From NCBI RefSeq assembly GCF_023159225.1, contig NC_063161.1, forward strand, positions 7,401,795 to 7,465,794: DNA of 64,000 bases. Direction: 5' to 3'. Under the pieces are notes generated by a model. That model made no database searches and had not been told where the DNA came from. It saw only the letters and a list, made by a program, of their open reading frames with translations. The position numbers and the translations under genes were made by a program. Within the stretch, counting starts at the first letter, position 1, and each line of letters starts with the position of its first letter. The stretch comes from Perognathus longimembris pacificus. Lineage: Eukaryota > Chordata > Mammalia > Rodentia > Heteromyidae. This document shows, piece after piece, positions 1 to 10,617 of this stretch.

Positions 1-243
1 GGTGGGTGGGTAGGTGGATGGGTGATTGGATGGGTGGATGGATAGATAGGTGGATGGGTGCGTGGATGGATGGATAGGTGGGCAGACGGGTGGATGGATG
101 GGTGGGTGGGTGATTGGAAGGGTGGATGGATGGGTGGGTGGGTGGGTGGATGGATAAATGGGCAGATGGATGGGTGGATGGATGAGTGGGTAGTTGGAGA
201 GTGGATGGGTAGATGGATGGATGGATGGACAGATGGATGAGTT
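1..243. repeat. GGAT/GGTGGAT tandem array
   Basis: Simple tandem repeat of TGGA/TGGG tetranucleotides with slight interruptions, starting at the window edge and therefore partial. The apparent tryptophan/glycine-rich reading frame through it is an artefact of the repeat. Confidence 0.93.
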
Positions 244-868
244 GACCCATGTTCTAGAAGGTCCTTTGGCTCTCTGACCACCTATTTATTTCCCTGAGTC
301 ACAGGAAGACACACAAGGGGCCACCAGGACAGAATGTAGATAGTTCGTGTTTATAGTGATTTTGGCAGCCCCACGGTCTAACTTAGAGACCTTGCTCCTC
401 CTGCCCTCGCCCATCACCCAGGGCTCCCAACTCCTCACAGCTCTAGAAGCTTCTTCGTCACCTCTTGGATGGTAGGACCTGTGTGTCCAGCACCACCACC
501 TTCTCTTCCTCCCCGCCCCCCCCCCCAAGCTCGGATGGAGCGGGGCTGTCAGAGTTCACTGTTCCCAGGGGTCAGTCGTTCTGGGGGTCCGGTCAGAGCT
601 GGCTGGGGGGGGGGGCACACACATCCATCTATCCATCGTCACTAGTGACAGCTGCGTCTTTCATGCCTGTGGCTATGCAGCCAGGCAGCCAGGGAGGGCT
701 GGTTCAGGTCTGCTCTGGTGCCCTCTGCTGTTTGGCTGTGTCCATCTTCCTTGGAATATTCTGGAAGATGCTCGAGCTATTTTCTAGTCCTTTGCCTATT
801 TCCTACAATAATTTGAGTTGGGTTTGTCACAATCAAAAGAGATCCGATCTGTTATTTTCTTCCTGTTT
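244..868. other. Unassigned non-coding stretch
   Basis: No exon, recognisable gene or clear repeat was seen apart from short C and G homopolymers near 513-527 and 605-614. It may be anciently diverged repeat or unique intergenic sequence. Confidence 0.4.
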
Positions 869-1040
869 TTTGTTGTTGTTGTTTATATTTTCTTTCTTTC
901 TCTTCCTTTCCCCTCCCTCCTTCCCCCCTTCCTCCTTTCTTTCTGAGACTGAGTCCCCTATGAACCCAGGCTGGCCTCAATCTCTTAATCCTCCGCCTCT
1001 ACTGCCCGAGGGCTGGGATTACAGGTGTGTGTCACAACAC
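869..1040 (-). repeat. Pyrimidine-rich tract plus antisense B1-like SINE
   Basis: A T/C-rich tract (about 869-942) is followed by an antisense 7SL-derived B1-like element. Recognisable parts are 'gagactgagtc', 'aggctggcctcaa' and 'gctgggattacaggtgtg' (the reversed B1 start). Divergent copy. Confidence 0.7.
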
Positions 1041-1523
1041 TCACTGTCTCTCTGTACTCTGTGCCAGGAATCTCTAGACATGTAGTCACATTGCCATGTC
1101 ACCTTGGTTTCACTAACTTTATGCTGAGGACTGCCAGGGACCATGGCTTCTTGTTGATCAAGCATGACATGTCTGTCATTCTCCAAAGAACCAATCCATG
1201 TGGAAGTCCTGTGGGGCAATCACAGATATTCTAGTTCCTTCCTCCTGACCATGAGCCAAACCCATTATCCAGGGAGGAGGTCTCCAAAGGGACGAAGCCT
1301 CTGCCTGACCCTTGGGTATCTAGTTCCTAATGTTGTTGCAGAAAAGTGTTTGAGAACACATTGAGGTAGAGGAGGAGAACGTTTATTTGTAAAGTTGTTG
1401 GTGCTCCAGTGCGCTTGAGGGGTTATTTGTTACTGCAGCATTCCCTTACCTATACTACCTGATAGAATTGGGAACGAGGCCCACTCTAATTTCATGATTT
1501 TGACTATATTGTTTACTTGTTTG

Positions 1524-1757
1524 TTTGTCGGTCGTGGGGCTTGAACTCTGGGCATGGGTGCTGTCCCTGGGGTCTTCAGCTCAAGGCGAATGCTCTTCCA
1601 CTTGAACCACAGTGCCACTTCCAGTTTTTCTGGTGGTTCACTGAAGATAAGAATCTCATGGACTTTCGTGCCGGGCTGGCTTTGAACCATGATCCTCAGA
1701 CCTCAGCCTCCTGAGTAGCTAGGATGACAGGTATGAGCCACCTCTCCCAGCTTATTT
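1524..1757 (-). repeat. B1-Geo dimeric SINE, antisense
   Basis: Antisense dimer: the Geo-type right monomer comes first ('ggggcttgaactctgggc', 'ccacttgaaccacagtgcc'), then the B1-like left monomer ('ggactttc', 'ggctggctttgaacc', 'cctcctgagtagctaggat'). Its internal order matches the copies at 5935, 9698 and 32425. Confidence 0.8.
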
Positions 1758-1759
1758 TA

Positions 1760-1930
1760 ATTTTTTATATTTTATTTTATTGTCAAGATGATGTACAGAG
1801 GGGTTACAGTTATGTATGTAAGGTAGTGAGTACATTTCTTGTCAAAGTTGTTACCCTCCCTCATTTTTCTCCCACTTTCCCTTGCCCCCCGACTATTATA
1901 TATATATAGTGTATATATATTATTTATTTA
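1760..1930 (-). repeat. L1 3'-end-like fragment, antisense, with TA/TTTA tail
   Basis: The sequence 'ttattgtcaagatgatgtac' followed by 'agaggggttacagttatgta' recurs at 3660 and 11085. Read on the minus strand it ends in CTTGACAATAAA, as expected of a LINE-1 3' end with a poly(A) signal. A TATA-rich and TTTA microsatellite adjoins it (1896-1945). The L1 assignment is inferred from the recurrence and the terminal signal. Confidence 0.5.
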
Positions 1931-1944
1931 TTTATTTATTTATT

Positions 1945-2132
1945 TTTTGCTAGTCCTGGGCCTTGGACTCAGGGCCTGAGCACTGTCCCTGGCTTCTTTT
2001 TGCTCAAGGCTAGCACTCTGCCACTTGAGCCACAGTGCCACTTCTGGCCGTTTTCTATATATGTGGTGCTGGGGAATCGAACCCTGGGCTTCATGTATAC
2101 GAGGCAAACACTCTTGCCACTAGGGCCCGACT
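1945..2132 (-). repeat. IDL-Geo SINE, antisense
   Basis: Full dimer. The Geo monomer is reversed ('agtcctgggccttggactc' to 'cacagtgccacttctgg') and is followed by the reversed ID-like monomer containing 'ggggaatcgaaccctgggc', the complement of the tRNA B box, and ending in 'gccactagg'. Confidence 0.9.
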
Positions 2133-2487
2133 ATATTTTTATGGACATCATCTCAGTCCTTCAGACTGGGTGATTTGCAAACAGAAACTTCCTGTTTGCG
2201 GTTCTGGAGGCTGGTAGGTCCACGAGGCAAGCAGATTCGGTGTCTGGGACACGGGAGGCAAACAGGCCCACGGTCTCTGTGATCCCACTGGTGACAGCGG
2301 AACTCAGGACCTAAGCGTCTCCTGGGGACCGCAGCTCCTGCCCCTCCCACCTTGGTGCGTGGAGGTGCCGTGGGGACATAGCATCTCAGAGCACGGTGCA
2401 CGAGAGCTCATGGCGCATTTGCCTTTCTGTGCCTGGCTTCCCTCATGCAACAGAGCTTCCGCTCATCTTCTCCCCCACCACCCGGCT
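2133..2487. other. Non-repetitive intergenic sequence
   Basis: No gene, exon or clear repeat was recognised. Composition is moderate in GC. Confidence 0.35.
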
Positions 2488-2936
2488 TTTCTTTTTGTGC
2501 TGGTACTGGGGCTTGAACTCAGGGCCTGGGTGCTGCCCCAGAACTTTTTTTTTTTTTTTGGCCAGTCCTGGGCCTTGGACTCAGGGCCTGAGCACTGTCC
2601 CTGGCTTCTTCCCGCTCAAGGCTAGCACTCTGCCACTTGAGCCACAGCGCCGCTTCTGGCCGTTTTCTGTATATGTGGTGCTGGGGAATCGAACCTAGGG
2701 CCTTGTGTATCCGAGGCAGGCACTCTTGCCACTAGGCTATATCCCCAGCCCCCCAGAACTTTTTTACTCAAGGCTAGATGTTCATCATTTGACTTGAGCT
2801 ACAGCTCCACTTCTGGCTTTTTGCTTGGTTCAAGGTAACAGTCTCATGGACTTTCCTGCCTGGGCTGGCTTTGAACTTCCATTCTCAGATCTCAGCTTCC
2901 TGAGCAGCTAGGATTACAGGTGCGAGCCACCATGTT
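2488..2936 (-). repeat. B1-Geo SINE split by an IDL-Geo insertion
   Basis: The outer element is an antisense B1-Geo dimer (2488-2550 and about 2756-2936). Within it, an antisense IDL-Geo (about 2551-2750) has landed in the Geo monomer. The target duplication 'ccccagaactttttt' occurs at 2536-2550 and again at 2751-2765. This shows that the IDL-Geo copy is the younger of the two. Confidence 0.88.
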
Positions 2937-3654
2937 CCCGGCTCAAATAACCCTTTCCTCTTGGTCTCGGGTACTGGTTACACCAAGGTTTAGCCCAATA
3001 ATACAGGATAAAGGCCTTGGACACTCTGCCCACTCCCCCCTCCCAACTGCTGGACAACCCCATCCTAACAGACACTGCCTGACCACTGCCCATGTGCTGC
3101 GCCTCTGATTTGCTTTAAGTTTCTTCCCAGGCCTCACAGACAGTTCAGTGGTGGTGATGTGGGGGGTGTGTGTGGGTGTGTGCTAGGGAGCATGCACAAC
3201 AGGAAGTCCCGCCTTTCCTGGACAGGCTAGCTTTTCCCCAGGGATTGGAAGGCCTGTGGCTGCTGCCTCAGCAGGAAGTCACCCGCATCTGTTTCCTTCC
3301 TGGGCAGGGCCCTCAGAAGCCGGGTTGGGTCTAATCCCATACAGCTGCCGTGTCACCTCTATACCCTGCAGTAACCCCTCCGAGCAGCAGAGGCTTCTCC
3401 GCGTGGCTTCCTGCCTTGTCACCCTGCCAAGGCTCCTGCTGCCTGCACCCCCAGGTCTGCATCCTGGCTGACCTCTGAGGGTGCTCACAAGCCCACAGGG
3501 AACTTTCCAGCCGTGCTCAGCCCTTGTGCTTCGCCAAACAACCCGGGCAGTCTCGGGATGTTGACTTTTCCTCACGTGGGTTCTCCCCCTGGGAAAGTTC
3601 TTACCACTGGACGGTTAGCTGGAAAACTCCTATTCAACCTTCAAAACCCAATTT
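2937..3654. other. Non-coding stretch without recognised elements
   Basis: Apart from a short GT-rich segment near 3150-3185, nothing recognisable was seen. No conserved reading frame. Confidence 0.35.
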
Positions 3655-4010
3655 TTAGAATTGTTATGATAAAGGTAATACACAGAGGGGTTACAGCTGT
3701 TATGAGTCAGGTAGTGAATATGTTTCCTTTTGGACATTATCACCCTTTCCCTTGCTGTCTCTCAGTATTTCCTTCCCTATCCACAAGTTGGATAGTTCAT
3801 TTCCAACAGAGTGTCCAGGGAGTACCACTGCTGCATTTATTTATCTCTTGTCCCTCCATTTCTGTGCCCCCTTACCCTCCCCTAAGAGACAGATAAATAA
3901 GACAAAAAAGAAAAGAAAACTAAAAGAGCAACAAAGTAAAAAAACAACAACCTCATTTCCATTTCCTGGAGTTCATTTCCATACACTGTTACTTTATATG
4001 ATCACAGGCA
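3655..4010 (-). repeat. L1 3'-end-like fragment, antisense
   Basis: Shares 'cagaggggttacagctgtta' and 'caggtagtgaata' with the copies at 1760 and 11085, and contains an A-rich segment (3892-3945). This is the longest of the three copies. L1 identity is an inference. Confidence 0.5.
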
Positions 4011-4177
4011 TATAGGTCCACACCTAATTTAAGAATGGGAGTTGGTAAACATTTTTCCTGTAAATGACTAGGAGAGAAATATTTCAGGCTCTGCATATCA
4101 AACAGCTGGTGTCGTGACTATTCAAACACAAACAGCTGGTATGTATCTGTTAAAAAAAGAAAGAAACACTTCATTTG

Positions 4178-4262
4178 CAAGGTCCTGTATGGTGGCACAT
4201 AGCTATAATACCAGCTACTCCAAAGGTGGAGGTGGAAGGAGATTAGAAAAACTTTTTTTTTT
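4178..4262 (+). repeat. B1-like SINE fragment, sense
   Basis: Degenerate B1 start: 'tggtggcacatagctataat' followed by 'accagctactcc', ending in a T run. Truncated. Confidence 0.55.
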
Positions 4263-4484
4263 TAAAACAACATACAAAACAAAAGCGTATGTGGCTCAAG
4301 GAGAGCACTGGCTTAGCAGGTGTGAGGCTGGGGTCATTTCTCAATAGGGGGAAGCAGGTGAACAATTTTGTACCTCTCTCTCTCCCCCACCCTCTCTTCT
4401 TCCTCCTTTGCGATGCCCTCGTATCTTTTTGCTTTCGTTTACTTTTAAATAAGATCTCCAGCCTTAGACCCAACATCTTCATAC

Positions 4485-4535
4485 CTCTGCCCCGGGTACC
4501 TAGATTACAGGTGTGCGTCACTATGCCCAGCTTGG
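4485..4535 (-). repeat. B1-like SINE remnant, antisense
   Basis: 'acctagattacaggtgtgcg' and 'tcactatgcccagctt' match the reversed 5' end of a B1 element. Short remnant only. Confidence 0.5.
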
Positions 4536-5027
4536 AATGATTTTCTTGCTGTGATAATTAAGTGGAAAGGTGGTTGGGCCATGGTCTCTCACCTCGGTTT
4601 CTGTGCTCGCTTCCTCACGGGCCTCCCGCCCTCTGCCTTGCCCTTACCATCTGTTTGCCCAGAACAGACATGTTCTCGTGCAATGTACAACCCATCTGGT
4701 CACTTCTTTGCTAGGAAACCTTTCATGGCTCCCTAGTTCCCTGGGAGTGAAAGTCAAACAGATCTTAAAGCAGTCTCTCTCTCTCTCCTCCTCACCCCTT
4801 TAGCTCCACTGCCTAGTTGCACCCCTTCTTGCCCATTCTGCTCCCAGCCTCGGTACCTGTTGCTTTCCCTGAGGAAAAACAGGCGTGTGCTCTTGTGTTC
4901 TGTCCATGGGCAACACTGCTCTCCAGCTTGTGTTTCTGGCTCCCTCCTTTGGCTCTATCATGTCTTTACTTAAATATCCCCCTCTTCAGTGAGCTCTTTT
5001 CTGGTTACTCTAAACCTGCAGCAGCTA

Positions 5028-5175
5028 GAGGTGTATATAGCACACTCTCGTAGTATGTGTGAGGCTGTGGGTTCAATCCCCGGCACCACAACAAATACAA
5101 TAGCCAGGCACCAGTGGCTCCTGCCGGAAATCACAGCCACCGAGGAGGCTGAGCTCTGAGGATCTTGTATAAAAA
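5028..5175 (+). repeat. ID-like fragment followed by B1-like fragment
   Basis: 'gtgggttcaatccccggcac' (about 5068-5087) is an ID-type B box. A B1-like start then appears at 5103 ('ccaggcaccagtggctcctg') with 'cgaggaggctgagctctgag'. Confidence 0.6.
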
Positions 5176-5321
5176 CGGCAACGCCCCCAAGGCTCCTCAC
5201 TGCTTCCGCTCCACAAGCTTCAGCACCCTCAAGCACTCTACAGTTCCCCAGCTTTTAAATCATGACAGTGTTGAAATACACAGCCATTCGCACACGGTCC
5301 CAGAACTGTGATAAGAAGACG

Positions 5322-5520
5322 GTCCTGCTCACGCCTGTAAGCCTAGCTATGCAGGAGGCTGAGAGCTGAGGATGGAGGTTCAAAGCCAGCCTGGGCAGGA
5401 AAGTCTGTGAGGCTCTTATTTCCAATGAACTTCCAGAAGGATGGAAGTGGTGCTGTGGTTCAAAGTAGTTCAAAGCATCCAGGCTCTGAGTTCAAGCCCC
5501 ATGACCAACAGAAACAAAGA
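5322..5520 (+). repeat. B1-Geo dimeric SINE, sense
   Basis: B1-like left monomer ('cctgtaagcctagc', 'ggaggctgagagctgagga', 'gggcaggaaagtc') followed by a Geo right monomer ('ggaagtggtgctgtggttc', 'ctgagttcaagcccc'). Confidence 0.8.
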
Positions 5521-5590
5521 AGATAGTCTCAGGATGCCTTACCCAAAGTATTTAAGATACTTAAATACTCTGATCTTTTGGGTTTTGTGT

Positions 5591-5904
5591 TGAAGTGCCA
5601 GACTTTGAAGTCAGGCCCCATTTTACCACGTGAACCCCATTTTAGAATCGAACCCTGAGCCAATCAGATTTGTACCTGTGTCCTAATCTTGCTTGCTTGA
5701 ACACCTGATTGTTGTAACCTTGTTCTTTGCCTTTATAAGCCCTGTGTAATCACAGCACGGGGCTCCCTCCTAACCTCCGCTGTGTCGGTGGGTAGGACAA
5801 GGCCCGAGTTGCAGCTCGCTTAAATAAAGCCTTGCCTTGCTTTTGCATTTCGGAATGTCTGAGTCTCGGTGGTCTTCTTGGTGGTGGTTTCGCGACTTGG
5901 CACA
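5591..5904 (+). mobile_element. Solo LTR, gammaretrovirus-like (ERV1 type)
   Basis: An old endogenous retroviral LTR without internal genes. Ordered promoter landmarks are visible: a CCAAT box in 'gagccaatcagat' (about 5659), a TATA-like 'ctttataagcc' (about 5731), a GC-rich initiation region, and a poly(A) signal in 'taaataaagcc' (about 5823) followed by a T/G-rich 3' part. It starts with TG and ends near CA, the usual integrase-defined termini. No primer-binding site, gag, pol or env follows, so it is a solo LTR left by recombination. The exact ends are uncertain by a few bases. Confidence 0.72.
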
Positions 5905-5905
5905 A

Positions 5906-5931
5906 CTGTGTGTGTGTGTGTGTGTGTGTAT
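5906..5931. repeat. (TG)n microsatellite
   Basis: About twelve TG dinucleotides abutting the solo LTR. Confidence 0.95.
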
Positions 5932-5934
5932 ACG

Positions 5935-6152
5935 TACATGGGGCTTAAACTCAGGGCTTGGGTGTTGTCCCTTAGCTTTTCTGCTCAAAGTTAGTGCTCT
6001 ACCACTTTGGTCCACAGCTCCACTTCTGGTTTTCTGGTGGTTAAGTGGAAATAAGAGTCTCACGGACTTTCCTGCCCAGACTGGCTTTGAGCCACAATTT
6101 TCAGATCTCAGCCTCCTGAGTAGCTGGGATTATAGGTGTGAGTTATTTGTAC
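5935..6152 (-). repeat. B1-Geo dimeric SINE, antisense
   Basis: Reversed Geo monomer ('ggggcttaaactcagggc', 'ccacagctccacttctgg') then reversed B1 half ('aagagtctcacggactttcc', 'cctgagtagctgggattat'). Confidence 0.82.
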
Positions 6153-6254
6153 CCAACTCTTTTCCTTTCCTTTCCTCTTTCTTTTTTTTTCTTTCTCCTC
6201 CCTTCCTTTACTCCTTTCCTGTTTTCTCTTTTTTTCTTTCTTCATTATTATTAT

Positions 6255-6358
6255 TTTTGAGACACAGTCTTGCTGTGTAATCCAGACTAATCTGAAACTT
6301 GTGACTCTCCTGCCTCAATTCCCTGAGGCCTGGGATTACAGGTGTATGATATCTGGCT
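6255..6358 (-). repeat. B1-like SINE, antisense
   Basis: Contains 'ttgagacacagtcttgctgt', 'gtaatccagact' and 'ctgggattacaggtgta', the reversed layout of a B1 monomer. Confidence 0.7.
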
Positions 6359-6365
6359 CCATTCT

Positions 6366-6411
6366 AGATTTGTAACCTCTCAGGATAGATTTGTAAACCT
6401 CTCAGGATAGT
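6366..6411. repeat. Two-copy 22-bp tandem duplication
   Basis: 'gatttgtaacctctcaggat' is followed directly by a second copy with one extra A. A small local duplication. Confidence 0.8.
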
Positions 6412-6866
6412 CCCTATTGGTTGCCTGCAGTCTGGAAGCTATTGGCTTGACTAGAATGACATCAGCATCTTACGTGGACAGATAACAGTGTGACACATGC
6501 ATTCAGCCCTGGGTGCAGAATCCTTAGGGAAAGTAAAGGTCAACTAGATCTGGTGAGCTGGAGAGAAGGGATCTGTTCTGTCAGAGGTAGCCATGTGACT
6601 AAAGTCTCATTTCCTAGCTTCTCTCCAACACACACCATCAGCATTATCTGCCACCTATTGAAATCCCCCTCTCGAAAGGCACAAGAACTAACGTATCTCA
6701 GCTGTATGACTGTACCCTCTCAGGTTCAGAATTCATTTGCTCAATTTTCTACTAAAAAAAATGTTCAAATATATCCTGAAATTGACAGGTATTCCTGAGC
6801 TCTTCTTTCTATAGGGTTAGCAGCGATGAGTATTTCTTTTAGCACTATTTTACTTAGTTAAAAATG
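6412..6866. other. Non-coding stretch without recognised elements
   Basis: No exon or named repeat seen. AT-richer than the surroundings. Confidence 0.35.
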
Positions 6867-7085
6867 TACTGGCTGGGCATGTGGCTCAGAGGTAGAGTGG
6901 TTGACTAGCATGCAGGAAGCCCTGGGTTCGATTCCCCAGCACCACATACACAGAAAAAGCCAGAAGTGGCGCTGTGGCTCAAGTGATAGAGTGCTAGGCC
7001 TTGAACACAAAGAAGCCAGGGACAGTGCTCAGGTCCTGAGTCCAAGCCCCAGGACTGGCAATAAAATAAAAAAATAAAAAACGTA
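6867..7085 (+). repeat. IDL-Geo SINE, sense
   Basis: ID-like monomer ('ggctgggcatgtggctcaga', 'cctgggttcgattccccagc') followed by a Geo monomer ('gccagaagtggcgctgtggc') and an A-rich tail. Confidence 0.9.
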
Positions 7086-7199
7086 CTGGATATTTAGCTG
7101 AAATTCAAAGTCAGCTGGATCTGGCAAGCCCAGCTTGGAAGTACCTGGGAAAAATGGAAGCGGGCAGGTCCTCCCTGTTATGCCCTCTGTCTCTGTTGG

Positions 7200-8400
7200 C
7201 TTTTATTTCTTTTTCTTCTTGCCAGTCCTGGGGCTTTTTAGGAGGGCAGAGAGCACACACACCAGACTCCTGCCCTTCACCAACATGGCTGCCAAAGGGC
7301 CGTCACAAGGAACTTCCGCCCCACGCAGACATGGCCTCCCTCGGCCGCCGACGATTGGCTCCCGTCGATCCCCTGGCCCCGCCCTCGTAGACTGAAAGCC
7401 CTTTCCATTGGGCGGTTATAGAAGATGGCGGAACACTGCGTCGGCCGATCCTCGTGCGCCAAGGCACGTGGGTCGGAGGGTGGGCGGGGCCGCAGCGGGG
7501 GGTGGGGTGGTTCTGGAGCATGGACTCTGATGATTGGCGGAGAGCGGCGGCACGGCCCTCAACGTGGGTGGGGACGCATTTGTTTGCGGAAGTGGGAGGA
7601 AGGAGAAGGGCTGAGCAAGCCGAGGTGAGTGACGGCGGAGCGGAGGGGGCGGGGCCGGGCGGCCTCCCCCAAACTTCGGCTCCCCACGGCCCGGTGTGTC
7701 ACGGCTTGGGTCCTTCTTCGTACCTTGCTGGTGACTCTGGTTCTGAGGCAGGTTCTCCGTGACCCCTGTGTGCCCCTTGCTCCTGTCCTTTGACCTCTTC
7801 CCCCAGTGTCCCCAACTCCCATCCCGTGACCGCTGTGTGTCTCCCCCCCCCACCCCGTCCCGCACACCCCTCAGGCCCCAGCCCGGGTGGTCCTTCCCCG
7901 GTAGCCCTCGGTCCCCAGCTTCCCAAACCAGCCCTTCACCTGGGCCCCGCGTCCGACGCCCTGCGGATCCCCGGGGCCGCGTACCCCGCCCGCCCCCCCC
8001 CCCGCCGACCCGGGCCTTGTTTTTAACCCATCCCTCTGCTTGCTGTTCTGCGTGTGGCCTCCACGTGCTCCCCCGCCACCCCGGAGGCCCGGGCAGCCCC
8101 CCCACCCCACCCCACCCCCGCCCCGCCGCGGCCCTCTGTTCCCACAGACAGCCTGGACGCTGGCGGCGGGCCCAGCCAGTGACCCGGTAACCGCATGACT
8201 GGGACCGGCAGGGCGCAGGGCGCTTGGTTCGGTGCCCCCCCCCCCTTTTTTTTTTTTCTTTTTGTTTAATGGGCTTCCCACATGACCCCAAACCAAATAC
8301 CATCCCTTCCTCTAAGCTCCTGGGTCTTTCCCTCCCCCGCCCTCTCACCAGCCCCGCGGGATGTTAGGCAGGTTTGGCTCGGCGGCGTTGACGCTCCACC
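7200..8400 (+). promoter_or_regulatory. PLA2G6: CpG-island promoter, probable PLA2G6 promoter
   Basis: GC- and CpG-rich block flanked by AT-richer SINE sequence. It holds three ATTGG inverted CCAAT boxes (about 7352, 7407, 7532), a YY1-like AAGATGGCGG (7422-7431), a CACGTG E-box (7465-7470) and a GGGCGGGG GC box (7482-7489). No TATA box is evident. This is the typical layout of a housekeeping promoter. Assignment to PLA2G6 rests on its position upstream on the same strand and on the splice donor at 7625. In human the neighbour on this side is MAFF, and no MAFF coding sequence lies in this window. Confidence 0.62.
7440..7624 (+). other. PLA2G6: Candidate PLA2G6 non-coding exon 1
   Basis: GC-rich sequence ending in 'gccgag' followed by a strong donor, GTGAGTGAC, at 7625. 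PLA2G6 has a non-coding first exon in other mammals, and the first coding exon here begins at 17052 with its own acceptor. The start is only estimated from the promoter motifs. Confidence 0.5.
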
Positions 8401-8804
8401 CTTCTGCCGGAGCTGGGTTGGTGACTGTCTCTCTGCCTTAGAATGTGCCTGGAGTTCGGAGACAATTTTGTGTCCCAAGTCTCGGTTGCCTCCTCTGTGG
8501 CGGGGGAACTCTTTTCCCGCCCACCCAGGTGTCGTACGGTTCCGTAGTTGAGAGAGAAAATGTACAGAGTTAAACCCGATGACCATACACATGGATGGAC
8601 CTGCACACCTGCAAGGCCGGGCTGTTAAGTCACAGGCAAGGCAGAAAGGAATGGAAGGGCAAGAGATGATAGGATGGGGAGAGAAAGACACTGTTTCATC
8701 TTTCATTTGACTTGCTTATTAATTAATTACAACTCATAAATCAGGTATCTGGTTCCTTTTTGGGGAAGTACTGGTGTTCACGTTTCACTGAGCCACAACT
8801 CCGG

Positions 8805-9018
8805 CTTTTTTTTTTTTTTTTTGCCAGTCCTGGGCCTTGGACTCAGGGCCTGAGCACTGTCCCTGGCTTCTTTTTTGCTCAAGGCTAGCACTCTGCCGCT
8901 TGAGCCACAGCGCCCCTTCTGGCTTTTTCTATATCTGTGGTGCTGAGGAATCGAACCCAGGGCTTCATGTATACGAGACAAGCACTCTACCACTGGGCCA
9001 TATTCCCAGCTCCCAGCT
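8805..9018 (-). repeat. IDL-Geo SINE, antisense
   Basis: T-run, then 'gccagtcctgggccttggac', 'gagccacagcgccccttctg', 'gaggaatcgaacccagggc' and a closing 'cattcccagc'. Full-length dimer. Confidence 0.9.
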
Positions 9019-9138
9019 TTTTTTTTTTTTAACTGATTATTCTGATTATTTTTGAAATAAGATCTCACCTCCCCCCACCCTCAGTGGGAAGAGCCACTGG
9101 AGCCTAGTAGATTCTTTTATGTTTATTTTTATGATTCA

Positions 9139-9262
9139 TCTTTTTTTTTTTTTGCCAGTCCCAGGACTTGAACTCTTGCTTGGCTTTTTTACTTAGGCTT
9201 GCACGTTGTGGGTTAACTGAAGATAAGAGTACAGCTGTGAGCCACCAGTGCCTGGCAGGCTC
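9139..9262 (-). repeat. SINE remnant, antisense (Geo/B1 fragments)
   Basis: T-run plus 'gccagtcccaggacttgaac', then 'aactgaagataagagt' and 'ctgtgagccaccagtgcctg'. An internally deleted dimer. Confidence 0.6.
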
Positions 9263-9697
9263 TTTTGAATTAGTTATTTTTACTGCTCATTTATTTTTCA
9301 TTGAACAAATATTTACTGGCTCTAATGTCTTGGCTACTGTTGACATAGCCAATGTCATCTCCTTTAACAGGAGGAAGAGAGGGCAAATGAAATTGCCTGA
9401 GGTTCAGCTGATGCAGTTGGAGCTGAATGGTGTAGAGGGTCCTGAGTTTAAAGGTGTGATTTGATGCTTGGGCCTGGCAGTGTGGGAAGGGGCCCTGCAC
9501 TAGGCAGAAACCTGACTTAGGATTTCCAGTTTGGATTTTTTCCTGAGCTCATAATTATGACTTGATTTTCCCCATACTGGGCAGTGATAGCTGTCGTGCC
9601 CAGTTGGCCCCATAGCAGCGTGGGATGCTGAGTTAGGGCAGTCTGTAGGCAAGGCATAGTTGATGTGTTTTCATCTTAAGACGTTTTTCTCCTTTTT

Positions 9698-9945
9698 GGC
9701 TTTTGTTGTTGTTGCTGGTTGTGGAGCTTGAACTTAGGGCCTACGCACTGTCCCTGAGCTCTTTTGCTCAAGGCTAGCTCTCTACCACTTTGAGTTGCCA
9801 CGCCACTTCTGGCTTTCTGGTGGTTAATTGGAGATAAGAGTCTTATAGACTTTCCTGCCCCAGCTGGCTTTGAACCGTGATCCTCAGATCTCAGTCTCTT
9901 GAGTAGCTAGGATTACATGTGTGAGCTACCCGAGCCCGACTTCCT
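9698..9945 (-). repeat. B1-Geo dimeric SINE, antisense
   Basis: 'tgtggagcttgaacttaggg', 'gccacttctggctttctgg', 'gataagagtcttatagactt' and 'gagtagctaggattacatgt' in the reversed order of the dimer. Confidence 0.82.
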
Positions 9946-10056
9946 TTTTGACTTTTGTCCTCCACTTGTGATCCACTTCTATCATTTGTCCTGTGCAGTG
10001 TAACAGGCACCAGAGCTTGTGTGACAGCCCTGCCACACTTAGGGTTCTCCGTGTTC

Positions 10057-10232
10057 GGGGGGGGGGGGGGGGTTGTTTCTCCCCACTCTGGGTTACTTTC
10101 TTATGAGATGACAGTATCTTAGAAAGGGGTTTTGTTTTTGCTCAACAGAATGATGTCACAAAGCAGTACAGAAAGGAGGAACCTATGCACTGTGTGTGTG
10201 TGTGTGTGTGCACGTGCGTGCGTGTGTGTGCA
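10057..10232. repeat. G16 homopolymer and (TG)n microsatellite
   Basis: A run of about 16 G at 10057-10072, and a TG/TGCG repeat at 10191-10230. Confidence 0.9.
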
Positions 10233-10374
10233 CCTACTCTGGGTCTGTGTTTATAGAGGGCGTCTCCCTGGGAGAGCTGAGTGTGTTTCGTTTCTAGTGA
10301 ATTTTGCAGGCTTTGCTTTAAATACTGCTCTCTCTGGTCCAGCTGCATGGGCTGGTGATCTCATTCAGTTCTCA

Positions 10375-10482
10375 GATGTTCTTTCAGTTGTTTGCAGTTG
10401 GGATTTGATCTGAGAGGTCAAACCCAGGGCCTAGTGCGTGTTCAGCAAGCATTCTGCCACTGAGTTAAGGCTGTGGCCTAAC
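10375..10482 (-). repeat. ID-like SINE remnant, antisense
   Basis: 'gatttgatctgagaggtcaa', 'acccagggcctagtgcg' and 'attctgccactgagttaagg' resemble a reversed ID monomer. Confidence 0.55.
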
Positions 10483-10617
10483 AGCTGTCAAATTTTTATC
10501 TTCAGTCCAGTCTAGACCTGTCCTCCAGAGACAGATCCACAAATCTAGTTGTTCACTCAGGCCTCAGACTTACACATTTCAAACTTTTTTTTTTTAAAGT
10601 ATTAAGAGTAGAGCTCC

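Noticed and set aside
1..7000. MAFF coding sequence, the human neighbour of PLA2G6
   Set aside because: No bZIP-like exon found on either strand; it probably lies left of the window.
7416..8348. 310-residue minus-strand reading frame in the CpG island
   Set aside because: Compositional: G/R/P-rich, no domain signature, and it overlaps the promoter and first exon on the other strand.
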